A stretch of 64,000 bases of DNA from Embleya scabrispora (GTDB taxonomy: Bacteria > Actinomycetota > Actinomycetes > Streptomycetales > Streptomycetaceae). The notes beneath the pieces are model-generated. The model worked only from the letters and a program-made list of their open reading frames with translations. It was not told where the DNA came from and made no database searches. A program made the position numbers and the translations under genes. The stretch lies in contig NZ_MWQN01000001.1 in assembly GCF_002024165.1 (NCBI RefSeq), forward strand, positions 186,001 to 250,000. Reading direction: 5' to 3'. Shown piece after piece: positions 26,488 through 34,597 of the stretch (positions are counted from its first letter, which is position 1; every line of letters starts with the position of its first letter).

Positions 26488-27492
26488 GTGACCGACACCC
26501 CACAAACCGGTACCGGAAGGCGCCTGCGGACTCGTTCGCGGGCGGATGTGTGGGGGCGAACCGTGCTGGTCACGGGGGGCTCGCGCGGTCTGGGCCTGCT
26601 GATCGCGCGCGAGTTCGCCCGGCTGGGGGCGCGGGTGACGATCTGCGCCCGGGACGAGGAGGAGCTCGTTCGCGCCGCGGCGCTCATCCGCGACGACACC
26701 GGCCGCTCGGTGGCCTGGGAACAATGCGATCTGAGCGACGCACAGGCCGTCGACGCCCTGGTCGCGGCGGTGACGAAGCGGCACGGCCCGGTGGAGGTCC
26801 TGGTCAACAACGCCGGGATCATCACCGTGGGCCCCCTCGCGACGCTGGACGTGGACGCCTTCCGCCGGGCGATCGAGGTCATGTTCATGGCACCGGTACG
26901 GCTGACCCTGGCGGTGTTGCCGGGGATGCGCGAGCGCGGCGACGGCAGGGTGATCAACGTGACCTCGATCGGCGGCCGGATCGCGGCGCCCCATCTGCTG
27001 CCCTACGACTGCGCGAAGTTCGCCGCGACGGGGTTCTCCGAGGGCCTGCGTGCCGAACTGGCCGGTTCGGGCGTCAGCGTGACCACCGCGGTGCCCGGAC
27101 TCATGCGTACGGGCTCGCATCGGGCCGCGCGCTTCACGGGACGGCGTTCGCGCGAGTACGCCTGGTTCGCCGCCGCCGCGTCGCTGCCCCTGGTGTCGAT
27201 GGACGCGGAGCGGGCGGCGCGGCTGATCGTCCGCGCCGGGATCCGGCGCAGGCCGGAACTGGTGTTGACGGCGGTGGCCAAGGTGGCCGTCCGCGCCCAC
27301 GGACTCGCCCCGGCGACCACGACCCGGGTGCTCTCCCTCGCCGCGCGGCTGTTGCCCTCGGCGGATTCCTCGGCGACGTCGCGCGAGACGTCGGGGTCGA
27401 GCGAGCACGCGAAGGGAACCCCGTGGACCGACCGTGTCGCGGCACTGGGCGAACGGGCCGCGCACCGTTGGAACGAGCCCGGCACGTCCTGA
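26488..27492 (+). CDS. Short-chain dehydrogenase with C-terminal extension
   Basis: 334 residues. SDR domain with VLVTGGSRGLGLLIAREFARLGARV, NNAG, catalytic Ser in NVTSIGG and YDCAKFAATGF as Tyr/Lys. After residue ~230 it has a ~100-residue C-terminal region that resembles the membrane-proximal part of Streptomyces SDRs next to stress genes. GGAAGGG before GTG 26488 decides the start. It is 138 nt after the previous SDR and may be co-transcribed with it. No substrate can be assigned. Confidence 0.88.
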   Translation: MTDTPQTGTGRRLRTRSRADVWGRTVLVTGGSRGLGLLIAREFARLGARVTICARDEEELVRAAALIRDDTGRSVAWEQCDLSDAQAVDALVAAVTKRHGPVEVLVNNAGIITVGPLATLDVDAFRRAIEVMFMAPVRLTLAVLPGMRERGDGRVINVTSIGGRIAAPHLLPYDCAKFAATGFSEGLRAELAGSGVSVTTAVPGLMRTGSHRAARFTGRRSREYAWFAAAASLPLVSMDAERAARLIVRAGIRRRPELVLTAVAKVAVRAHGLAPATTTRVLSLAARLLPSADSSATSRETSGSSEHAKGTPWTDRVAALGERAAHRWNEPGTS

Positions 27493-27542
27493 ACGACGCC
27501 GGACGCGTGCCGGGTGTGCACCCGGCGGATGCGCCGGACCGG

Positions 27543-27566
27543 GTTTGCGAGGGCGTCCGCCGGTAA
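27543..27566 (+). promoter_or_regulatory. Possible SigB-like promoter of the zinc dehydrogenase gene
   Basis: GTTT at 27543-27546, a 14-nt spacer and CGGTAA at 27561-27566, 97 nt before the start codon. It departs from the consensus in two -10 positions. Confidence 0.3.
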
Positions 27567-27662
27567 GCGGAAGCATGCCACGCCCGCGTGGGCCGAGGCC
27601 GCCCACGCTCCGCCACCTGCGGCCCCCGCTTCGGGGGTCGCGAGGACAGGGAGCTCATCGTT

Positions 27663-28844
27663 ATGAAGGCACTGACCTGGCACGGCCGCCGCGACGTCCG
27701 CGTGGACACCGTGCCCGACCCCGTGATCAAGGATCCGGACGATGTGATCGTCAAGGTCACCTCCTCCGGGATTTGTGGCTCGGACCTGCACCTGTACGAG
27801 GTCCTGGGGCCCTTCCTGACCGAGGGCGACATCCTGGGACACGAGCCCATGGGCATCGTCGAGGAGGTCGGCCCGGGCGTCACGGAGCTGCGGCCGGGCG
27901 ATCGTGTGGTGGTTCCGTTCAATGTCTCGTGCGGCGACTGCCACACCTGCGGTCAGGGCCTGCACTCACAGTGCGAGACCACCCGGGTGCACGAGTACGG
28001 GATGGGTGGATCGTTGTTCGGCTACACCAAGTTGTACGGGCAAGTTCCCGGCGGGCAGGCGGAGTTCCTTCGGGTGCCGTTCGGCAACCGGCTCCCCGTC
28101 AAGGTTCCCGACGGGCCGCCGGACGACCGTTTCGTGTACCTGTCGGACGTACTGCCCACCGCCTGGCAGGCCGTGGAATACGCGGCCGTCCCACCCGGCG
28201 GCAGCGTGGCCGTCCTGGGCCTGGGGCCGATCGGCGACATGGCCTGCCGCATCGCCCTGCATCGCGGCGCCGGAACCGTCATCGGCATCGACCTGGTCCC
28301 CGAGCGACTGCGCCGCGCGCACGAACGCGGCGTGACCGTACTGGACTGGAACGCGCACGACGACATCGCCGAGGCCGTCCGCGACCTCACCGGCGGACGC
28401 GGCCCCGACGCGGTGATCGACGCGGTCGGGATGGAGGCGCACGGCGCGCCCGTGGCCAAGTTCGCCCAGCAGGTGACCGGACTGCTGCCGGACGCGGTCG
28501 CCGCGAAGCTGATGCGCACCACCGGCGTCGACCGGCTCAGCGCGCTCCACGCGGCCATCGCGATCGTGCGCCGCGGCGGCACGATCTCGCTGTCCGGGGT
28601 CTACGGCGGCATGGCCGACCCGATGCCCCTGCTGACCATGTTCGACAAGCAGATCCAACTGCGCATGGGGCAGGCCAACGTGCACCGCTGGGTCCCCGAC
28701 CTCCTCCCCCTGCTCGGCGACGACGACCCGCTGGGTACCGACGACTTCGCCACCCACCGGATCCCCCTCGCCGACGCGCCCGGAGCCTACGAGCGCTTCC
28801 AGAAGAAGCAGGACGGCACCGTGAAGGTGCTCCTGCGCCCATAA
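27663..28844 (+). CDS. Zinc-dependent alcohol dehydrogenase, formaldehyde-dehydrogenase-like
   Basis: 393 residues, medium-chain dehydrogenase. Catalytic zinc site: CGSDLHLYE (Cys) and GHEPMG (His-Glu). Structural zinc lobe: SCGDCHTCGQGLHSQC with four Cys. The Rossmann motif VAVLGLGPIGDMACRIA and GVYGG near the end fit the glutathione-independent formaldehyde dehydrogenase-like branch. NAD(P)-linked oxidation of an alcohol or aldehyde is expected. GGGAG upstream of ATG 27663. Same strand as the two SDR genes but with its own likely promoter. Confidence 0.92.
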   Translation: MKALTWHGRRDVRVDTVPDPVIKDPDDVIVKVTSSGICGSDLHLYEVLGPFLTEGDILGHEPMGIVEEVGPGVTELRPGDRVVVPFNVSCGDCHTCGQGLHSQCETTRVHEYGMGGSLFGYTKLYGQVPGGQAEFLRVPFGNRLPVKVPDGPPDDRFVYLSDVLPTAWQAVEYAAVPPGGSVAVLGLGPIGDMACRIALHRGAGTVIGIDLVPERLRRAHERGVTVLDWNAHDDIAEAVRDLTGGRGPDAVIDAVGMEAHGAPVAKFAQQVTGLLPDAVAAKLMRTTGVDRLSALHAAIAIVRRGGTISLSGVYGGMADPMPLLTMFDKQIQLRMGQANVHRWVPDLLPLLGDDDPLGTDDFATHRIPLADAPGAYERFQKKQDGTVKVLLRP

Positions 28845-29096
28845 CCGGTCCCGGCCGTGTGCCGCGCGTCGGACCGCTCCGGCGCCGGCATGTGCGCATC
28901 GACGATCACCACGTCGGGAGACCGGCGCGAGGACATCCGCGCAAAGTACTACGACGGCTGTGTTCTGTGCATCGACCCACCCGATCGGCACGCATAGGTT
29001 CGAACCGATCGCGGGCGGTGACCTTGTCCGGTGTCGGTGGAAGTCGACGCCGTGGAACCGACGCGCCCGTGCCCGCCGCCGACGAGGAAGGTCGAC

Positions 29097-29939
29097 GTGG
29101 ACATCGACGACACGGACATCGACAAGCCGTACAGCGAAGGACCGGAGGACACCGCGTCGCGCGGCATCACCCGGAAGAACCTGTTGAAGGCCGCGCTCGT
29201 GGCGGCGCCGCTGCCGTTCCTGATCGGCGGCGTCCCCGCACTGGCCCGCTCGGCCCGCGACTCGGGTGCCGACCTGGAGCCGACGCCGTTCTGCCATGAC
29301 GGCGACGCGCCCACCATCGAGCAGACCGAGGGGCCGTACTTCAAGCCCAATTCGCCGCTGCGCACGGTACTCGCGACGTCGAGCACCCCGGGCATCCCCC
29401 TCACCGTGACCGGCTTCGTCTTCGGCCGGCAGTGCCAACCACTGGCCAACGTGCTGCTGGACTTCTGGCAGGCGGACACCAACGGCGAGTACGACAACGT
29501 CGGATACACCTTCCGCGGCCACCAGTTCACCAACGCGCAGGGCGCGTACACGCTCACCACGATCGTGCCCGGCCTGTACCCGGGCCGCACCCGACACCTT
29601 CACGTGAAGGTCCAGGCGCCGAACAAGCCGATCCTCACCACCCAGACGTACTTCCCGAACGAACCGCGCAACAACACCGACACCATCTTCGACCCCCGCC
29701 TGCTCATGACGGTTCGTCAGGTGGGCTCGGGGCGCGAGGCGTCGTTCGACTTCGTGCTGAACATCAACGGCACGCCGCCGACGACCCCGCCCACCGGCCG
29801 CCCCTGGAAGGCCGGTACGAACTACGCCGTGGGCGACCAGGTCACCTACGGCGGCGCGACCTACCGCTGCCTCGTGGCCCACCTGTCCCGCCCCGGCTGG
29901 GAACCACCGAACTACACGTTCCTGTGGCGACGCCTCTGA
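29097..29939 (+). CDS. Secreted intradiol ring-cleavage dioxygenase with carbohydrate-binding module
   Basis: 280 residues. A Tat-like signal (ITRKNLLKAALVAAPLPFLI) is followed by an intradiol dioxygenase domain with EQTEGPYFKP, LLDFWQADTNGEYD, GHQFTNAQGAYT and RTRHLHVKVQAP, which carry the Tyr and His ligands of non-heme Fe(III). The last ~45 residues (PWKAGTNYAVGDQVTYGG, then YRCLVAHLSRPGWEPP) are a CBM5/12-type chitin/cellulose-binding module. Family members cleave catechols outside the cell, and this architecture fits lignin-derived aromatics bound to plant polymers. GTG 29097 has GAGGAAGG 5 nt upstream; a GTG at 29031 is also in frame but without a good ribosome-binding site. Confidence 0.92.
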   Translation: MDIDDTDIDKPYSEGPEDTASRGITRKNLLKAALVAAPLPFLIGGVPALARSARDSGADLEPTPFCHDGDAPTIEQTEGPYFKPNSPLRTVLATSSTPGIPLTVTGFVFGRQCQPLANVLLDFWQADTNGEYDNVGYTFRGHQFTNAQGAYTLTTIVPGLYPGRTRHLHVKVQAPNKPILTTQTYFPNEPRNNTDTIFDPRLLMTVRQVGSGREASFDFVLNINGTPPTTPPTGRPWKAGTNYAVGDQVTYGGATYRCLVAHLSRPGWEPPNYTFLWRRL

Positions 29940-29957
29940 CCCCCGCCAAACCCGACC

Positions 29958-29993
29958 CCGGCCGGCCCCGGCCCACATCCCGGGACCGGCCGG
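29958..29993 (+). terminator. Hairpin terminator after the dioxygenase gene
   Basis: A 14-bp GC stem with one mismatch and an ~8-nt loop starts 18 nt after the dioxygenase stop codon. Confidence 0.6.
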
Positions 29994-30030
29994 CGCCGAA
30001 CGGCGAAACCCCGGACGCACGGGAGCTTTT

Positions 30031-30178
30031 CCCCGTCGTCCACCGAGTCGTCCTCCGGCAGGTCGAAACTCGCGTGCCACTCCTCGCGGGTTTCGAACGG
30101 AGCGGGCGGCGGCTCGTCGATGTAACCCAGTGCCGTTTTCCAGAAGTCGCCGAGTAGTTTCGCGTCCGTGCAGTCCAT
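30031..30178 (-). pseudogene. Remnant of a VOC/glyoxalase-family gene
   Basis: The stretch from ATG 30178 encodes MDCTDAKLLGDFWKTALGY, EPPPAPFETREEW and a PEDDSVDDG block, matching the front half of a Streptomyces VOC-family protein. Similarity ends near 30031, after which the frame reads Arg/Gly/Pro nonsense to a stop at 29912. The usual first beta-strand upstream of the Met is also missing and there is no ribosome-binding site. The metal-binding C-terminal half is absent, so it cannot be functional. Confidence 0.65.
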
Positions 30179-30199
30179 CGGGCGGCCGGCCGTCGGGTT

Positions 30200-30817
30200 T
30201 TACAGGCTTTCCAATAGGTCGGTGAGGGGCGCGGGGATCCGGGTGGGGGTGAGGGCCCTGGTCAGCAGGTGGGCGTAGCGGATTTTGCGGCCCTTCTTGG
30301 TGCCGAGGAAGCGGCGCATGCGTTGGGGTGGGAGCCGGTTTTGTTGGGCGGGTTGGCGTACGAAGGTCTGCCAGGCTCGGAGGTCGCCCTCGGAGTGGAT
30401 GATCTCCTCGATCCGTGGCACGCCGAGGGCGCGGACGAGTTCGTCCTCGAGGTCGGCCGTACACACGAACAGCCCGGCACGAGAGGCGTGTACGCGGTCG
30501 AAGCCGCGATCGTAGAAGGGCTTCTCGGCCTCGTCGCACAGTCCGACCAGGCGTAGGCGCAATCCCGGCGACCCCAGGAGGCCGGCGTAGCGGCCGATGC
30601 TCATTGCGCCGCCCATCGCCAGGACGCACACCCCCTCGGAGGCGAGGTCGCGGCCACCGAGCGCGGCGAGGGTTTCGACGGCCGCGACATCGCTCGGGCC
30701 TTCCAGCAGCACCGCCGTCCGCACCCCCAGTTCCTCGGCCAACTCCCCCGCCGACTCCCCGGAGCCGCCTGCCACCCAGCCTGTGACCGCATCCCGAAAC
30801 GCACCCATATCCGCCAT
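30200..30817 (-). CDS. TOPRIM-domain protein (OLD-nuclease-like, nuclease half only)
   Basis: 205 residues. AVLLEGPSDVAAVETLA carries the TOPRIM Glu, GGAMSIGRYAGLLG follows, and LVGLCDEAEKPFY contains the acidic DxE-type pair. The C-terminal block FVRQPAQQNRLPPQ, RMRRFLGTKKGRKIRYA matches a family conserved across Streptomyces and annotated as TOPRIM nucleotidyl transferase/hydrolase. Full OLD nucleases have an N-terminal ATPase, which is absent. Nuclease or nucleotidyl-transfer chemistry is predicted from the fold only. ATG 30817 has GGGAG about 9 nt upstream. Longer in-frame extension to 31027 lacks similarity. Confidence 0.8.
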   Translation of the reverse strand: MADMGAFRDAVTGWVAGGSGESAGELAEELGVRTAVLLEGPSDVAAVETLAALGGRDLASEGVCVLAMGGAMSIGRYAGLLGSPGLRLRLVGLCDEAEKPFYDRGFDRVHASRAGLFVCTADLEDELVRALGVPRIEEIIHSEGDLRAWQTFVRQPAQQNRLPPQRMRRFLGTKKGRKIRYAHLLTRALTPTRIPAPLTDLLESL

Positions 30818-31148
30818 GCGGGGATTCTCCCCCGCGCGTCCTGACGCGGCACCCGGATTCCATCCGACGCACTCCGCAACCCGCCGGAGACCGAAACCGT
30901 CCGGTGAGACCCCAAACCGGATCCCGAGGCACTCGAAACACTTGTCACAGCCCTGACCTGCGGTCTTCCCTCGCACCGAGCCTCCGGCACCCCAGGCGAT
31001 CCGGGTTCGTGAACCTTCGTCACCCACAACTCGTCGGGTCGTCGAAGGACTTGGGCTTCCTGGCGGGTGTCGTCGGGGAGGGCGGTGGTGACGCGTCCGG
31101 CTCCGGGGTTCGGATCGGCTGGACGACCTGCGGCGGGTTCTGGGCGGG
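30818..31148. other. Intergenic region upstream of the TOPRIM gene
   Basis: 331 bases between two minus-strand genes. The TOPRIM frame stays open to a GTG at 31027, but that extension is Cys/Gly-rich with weaker codon bias and no family match. No hairpin or promoter box was convincing. Confidence 0.4.
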
Positions 31149-32819
31149 TCAGGGGTTGTTGCGGTGGAGGGCTCGGCCGGGGAGGGCGTTGGTGGGGGTG
31201 CCGTCGCGAAGTGCCGGGATGCCGTTGATCAGGACGTGGCGCATGCCTCGGGCGTAGCTCTTGGGGTTGGCGTAGGTGGCCGTGTCGGTGACGTCGGCAA
31301 GGCGGAAGATCGCCACGTCGGCGTACGCGCCGGGGGCGAGGAGGCCGCGGTCGCGTAGGCGCAGGTTTGAGGCGGGCAGGGAGGTCATTCGGCGGATGGC
31401 CTCCTCCGGGGTGACGATGGCCTCGTCCCGGGCGTAGCGGCCGAGCACGCGGGCGAAGGTGCCGAAGGCCCGGGGGTGGACCGGGTGGTCGGCGAAACGT
31501 TCGTCGGCGGCGGGGGCGTCGGAGTCCGAGCCGACCGAGACCCAGTCGTGGGCGAACGCCAGCCGGGTGTTGTCCTCGTCGCCGATGAAGTAGGCGGCGT
31601 CGGCGTGCGGGGCGGCCACGACGATGTCGAGGAGGGTGGTGATCGGGTCGGCGTCGCCTCGGGCCTCGGCGATGTCGGCGATGGTGGATCCGGCCGGGAC
31701 GTCGATGTCCGGATGGTGGGACAGGACCACGACGCCGGGGGCGCCGCCGCTCATCCGCCACAGGCTTTCCCAGTCGCCGCCGTCGCGGATCGCGGCCGTG
31801 ATGGTCGCGCGATCGGCGGGGTTGCCCAGGCGCTCCCGGAGCCGGTCGGCGCCGCCGAGGTGGAACGGCGGGGGGATGGCGGAGGCCAGCAGGGTGCTGC
31901 CGGCGGCGTAGGGGTAGATGTCGGCGGTGACCTCGATGCCGGCCGCCCGGGCGGACTCGATCCGCTCCAGCACTTGGCGCATCTTGGGTCGGTTGTCCCG
32001 GCCGGCGGTCTTGAGGTGATAGATCTCGGCGCGGGCGCCGGAGTCCCGGGCGATGTCGAGGAGTTCGTCGACGGCCTCCAGGAGGCGGTCGCCCTCGTTG
32101 CGCAGGTGTGAGATGTACAGCGCGTCGTGCCGGGCCAACACCCGGGCGTAGGCGGTGAGTTCACAGGTGTCGGCGTAGGTTCCCGGCGGGTAGATCAGGG
32201 CCGAGCCGACGCCGAGCGCGCCGTCCGCCAACTCCCGGTCGAGCAGGGCGCACGCGCGGGCGAGTTCGTCGTCGTCGAGCGGGCGGCCCTCGGTGCCGGC
32301 GACGGACATCCGCAGGTTGTCGGCGCCGACGAAACTGGCGACGTTCTGGCCGACGCCCGTCGATTCGAGGTGCGTCAGGAAGTCGCGCAGGCGCGGCCAG
32401 GCGGCGCGGGCGCCCTCGGGAAGTGCCCCGAAGAGTTCGATCATGGGCTCGGTCATCGCCTCGGTCACCGGGCCGAGCGAGACGCCCTCGCCGAAGATCT
32501 GGGTGGTCACGCCCTGGTACAGGTCGGACAGGCCGCGGGGGTCCTGTTGGAGGGTGAAGTAGGCGTGGCTCAGCACGTTGACGAAGCCCGGGCACACCAC
32601 ACAGCCCTGTGCGTCGATCTCGTCACGCCCCGCGACGGCGCCGATGTCACCGATCGCGACGATCCGCCCGCCGTCGATCGCGAGGTCGCCGTCGTACGCG
32701 GGGGATCCGCTGCCGTCGACGAGGGAACCGGCACGCACGACGAGGTCGACGAGCCGGTCGGCGGCGTACTCGTTCACAGGTGCCGCGACGGTCGCGTCGG
32801 GTTGCGTATCGGGCTGCAT
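31149..32819 (-). CDS. Amidohydrolase, N-acyl-D-amino-acid deacylase family
   Basis: 556 residues, amidohydrolase-3 fold. The N-terminal beta-sandwich has DLVVRAGSLVDGSGSPAY and AIDGGRIVAIGDIG. The site normally holding the HxH metal motif reads PGFVNVLSHAYF, with Leu replacing the first His, a form I associate with an 'LSWA' subgroup of the family. FGEGVSLGPV, YISHLRNEGDRLLEAV, IYHLKTAG and GSDSDAPA carry other likely ligands. The family hydrolyses N-acyl-D-amino acids or related amides in the cytoplasm, but the changed motif makes the substrate uncertain. AGAGG 6 nt before ATG 32819. A TetR gene lies upstream on the same strand. Confidence 0.85.
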   Translation of the reverse strand: MQPDTQPDATVAAPVNEYAADRLVDLVVRAGSLVDGSGSPAYDGDLAIDGGRIVAIGDIGAVAGRDEIDAQGCVVCPGFVNVLSHAYFTLQQDPRGLSDLYQGVTTQIFGEGVSLGPVTEAMTEPMIELFGALPEGARAAWPRLRDFLTHLESTGVGQNVASFVGADNLRMSVAGTEGRPLDDDELARACALLDRELADGALGVGSALIYPPGTYADTCELTAYARVLARHDALYISHLRNEGDRLLEAVDELLDIARDSGARAEIYHLKTAGRDNRPKMRQVLERIESARAAGIEVTADIYPYAAGSTLLASAIPPPFHLGGADRLRERLGNPADRATITAAIRDGGDWESLWRMSGGAPGVVVLSHHPDIDVPAGSTIADIAEARGDADPITTLLDIVVAAPHADAAYFIGDEDNTRLAFAHDWVSVGSDSDAPAADERFADHPVHPRAFGTFARVLGRYARDEAIVTPEEAIRRMTSLPASNLRLRDRGLLAPGAYADVAIFRLADVTDTATYANPKSYARGMRHVLINGIPALRDGTPTNALPGRALHRNNP

Positions 32820-33076
32820 GTGGAACCTCTCGGGTATGGGGAACCCGCCGCCTCCCCGAGGCTCCCCGACGTTTCCCGAGTATCGCCCGCGGTCCGGTCC
32901 GGAGCCTCGGATCCGTACACGAGTGACGTGCCGAAGATGTGTCCGTGCGGACGAAGACCCGTCACCACCCGGCGGTGCGGAGGCATCGGCGGTTTCCGGA
33001 TCGGCCGGGTGGATCGATGCGATGGCCGGTCCGGCGACGGTGACCAACCTACGCACCGGCGCGCCCGCGCGGTGTG

Positions 33077-33694
33077 TCAGTCGGTGGGCGTGGCCGGCGT
33101 CGGGAGCAGGGCGCGGAAGGCGTCCGCCCACTCGTGCATCGGGCCCGGGTCGATGCCGTCGATCACCCGGCGGCGGGTCATCGCCGCGACCAGGGCGCCG
33201 AGCGCGTGGGGGCGCAGGTCCACGGCCGGGTCGACCCCGAGGCGGGTGGCGGCGATGGTGACGATGCGGTGGGCGACCGTGTCGATCAGGGCCACGCCGT
33301 GGTCGTGTACCGAGCGCACGCCCAAAAAGCGGCGGCGCAGCGCGTGTCGGCGGGCGGTTTGTTCGGCGTGGTCCTCGAAGTTGCCCTGGCTGACCGTCAT
33401 CGCGTGTTCGAGGGCGGGGATCAGGTCGAGGTCGGCGGGGGCGGCGGCGAAGGCGTTCAGGATGAGATCGCCGAAGTCCCAGCCGAACAGCAGCGATTCC
33501 TTCGTCGGGAAGTAGCGGAAGAAGGTGCGGTGGGCCACGTCGGCGCGGCGGCAGATCATGTCGACGGTGGTCTGTTCGAAGCCCTGGTCCTCGAACAGGT
33601 CGAACGCGACCGTGGAGATCACCTGCCGGGTGCGCGCCTTCTTGCGCTCGCGCAGGCCCGTGGGTGCCTTCGTCTCCCCCGCCGGTCCGTCCAT
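33077..33694 (-). CDS. TetR-family transcriptional regulator
   Basis: 205 residues. N-terminal HTH: RKKARTRQVISTVAFDLFEDQ, then TTVDMICRRADVAHRTFFRYFPTKESLLFG, a textbook TetR helix-turn-helix. The C-terminal ligand domain is of the MftR/AcrR-like type. It is 257 nt upstream of and co-oriented with the deacylase gene, which it may control. ATG 33694 has AGGGG about 9 nt upstream. Ligand unknown. Confidence 0.9.
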   Translation of the reverse strand: MDGPAGETKAPTGLRERKKARTRQVISTVAFDLFEDQGFEQTTVDMICRRADVAHRTFFRYFPTKESLLFGWDFGDLILNAFAAAPADLDLIPALEHAMTVSQGNFEDHAEQTARRHALRRRFLGVRSVHDHGVALIDTVAHRIVTIAATRLGVDPAVDLRPHALGALVAAMTRRRVIDGIDPGPMHEWADAFRALLPTPATPTD

Positions 33695-33885
33695 GTCGCC
33701 GCACCCCTGTCGCTCGTGGCCCGGCGCCGCCCGCCGACCCCCGGAGATGGTACGCAACCACGACCGGCCCGGGGCCGCGACGGGAGACGCACAGCCGACA
33801 TCGACTGTTCGGCGGCGCGTAACACTCGCCGGTCACGACCGAGCGGGGACCGCCGACAAAACCCGCACGACCCGGGCCGGGCCCG

Positions 33886-34074
33886 CGCCTCGGGCGCGGG
33901 AGTGAACGCGTACGTCGCGTCCTCGCTGAACAGGTCGCCGAGTCCGGTGTAGTCGCCCGCGTCGTAGAGCAGGCTGTACGCGGCGACGAGATCCTGGTTC
34001 GCGGCCCGGTGTACCAGGAACCGCGCGTCGAGATGGTCGACGGAGTCGGGTTGCGGATATCGCGGGTCGGTCAT
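33886..34074 (-). pseudogene. Remnant of an NTF2-like (SnoaL-type) gene
   Basis: From ATG 34074 about 62 residues read as the start of an NTF2-like protein: DHLDARFLVHRAANQDLVAAYS, LYDAGDYTGLGDLFSEDATYAF. After TPAPE the frame turns into Arg-rich text unlike the family, which normally runs to ~130-150 residues. Truncation by deletion is the simplest reading. Nothing downstream restores the missing half in another frame. Confidence 0.6.
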
Positions 34075-34381
34075 CGTGCAGTGGTCGCCCTCCACCTCGG
34101 CGGCGGTGTGCGGGTACGGCCAGGTGGAACGCCACTCCTCGCCCGTCATCGGCTCCTCCGGCGAGCCCGGGACGCAGCGCGAGTCCCACACCACGACCCG
34201 TCGGCGAGGTCGAACGTGCCCGCTCGCGACGAACGTTCACATGTCGCGTACATCGGTCACAGGTGCAACAGGCACGGAAGCGCATCGATTCGGACGAATT
34301 TTCCTCGCCGGAGCCGGCTCGCACACCCGAAAGGGCGGCGTCGACGCGTGTCGACACCGCCCTCTCACCACCGTGGGCGCC
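34075..34381. other. Intergenic region with operon terminator
   Basis: 307 bases without a gene. It has a somewhat AT-richer middle (34215-34310) and the terminator of the cstA operon at its right end. Confidence 0.5.
34332..34363 (-). terminator. Hairpin terminator of the cstA-ybdD operon
   Basis: A 14-bp stem with one mismatch and a 4-nt loop (AGGGCGGCGTCGAC / GTCGACACCGCCCT), 19 nt beyond the ybdD stop on the minus strand. Confidence 0.65.
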
Positions 34382-34597
34382 TCAGCAGCAGCGTGTCTGC
34401 GGCCGCTCCTCCCGTCGGCGGGTCCGCCAGGACTCGTACTCGCGTCGGGTCGGCGCCGGGCGGTCCGGATGCTCCCGCAGGTGTCGCCGGCAGTGCCGCT
34501 CGTAGTCCGCGTCGCCGGAGATCTCCCGCAGGTACCACCGCACCCACCCGAACACCCGCCCGGGCGCGTGCCGAAGACCCCGCGCCCTCTGCGTCAC
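34382..34597 (-). CDS. YbdD/YjiX-family small protein
   Basis: 71 residues. WVRWYLREISGDADYERHC then REHPDRPAPTRREYES matches the YbdD/YjiX family, whose genes follow cstA/btsT carbon-starvation transporters. The role is unclear, probably linked to transporter function. The GTG start overlaps the cstA stop (GTGA) by 4 nt, indicating translational coupling. The C-terminus ends in Cys-Cys. Confidence 0.9.
   Translation of the reverse strand: MTQRARGLRHAPGRVFGWVRWYLREISGDADYERHCRRHLREHPDRPAPTRREYESWRTRRREERPQTRCC

Noticed and set aside
29031-29096. Dioxygenase start at GTG 29031
   Set aside because: It has no clear ribosome-binding site, whereas GTG 29097 is preceded by GAGGAAGG at ideal distance and gives a normal signal peptide.
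30818-31027. N-terminal extension of the TOPRIM protein to a GTG at 31027
   Set aside because: No ribosome-binding site, no family similarity, and a good start exists at 30817.
30031-34074. A mobile island bounded by the two gene remnants
   Set aside because: No integrase, transposase, direct repeats or tRNA target was found, so it is kept only as a weak hypothesis in the findings.
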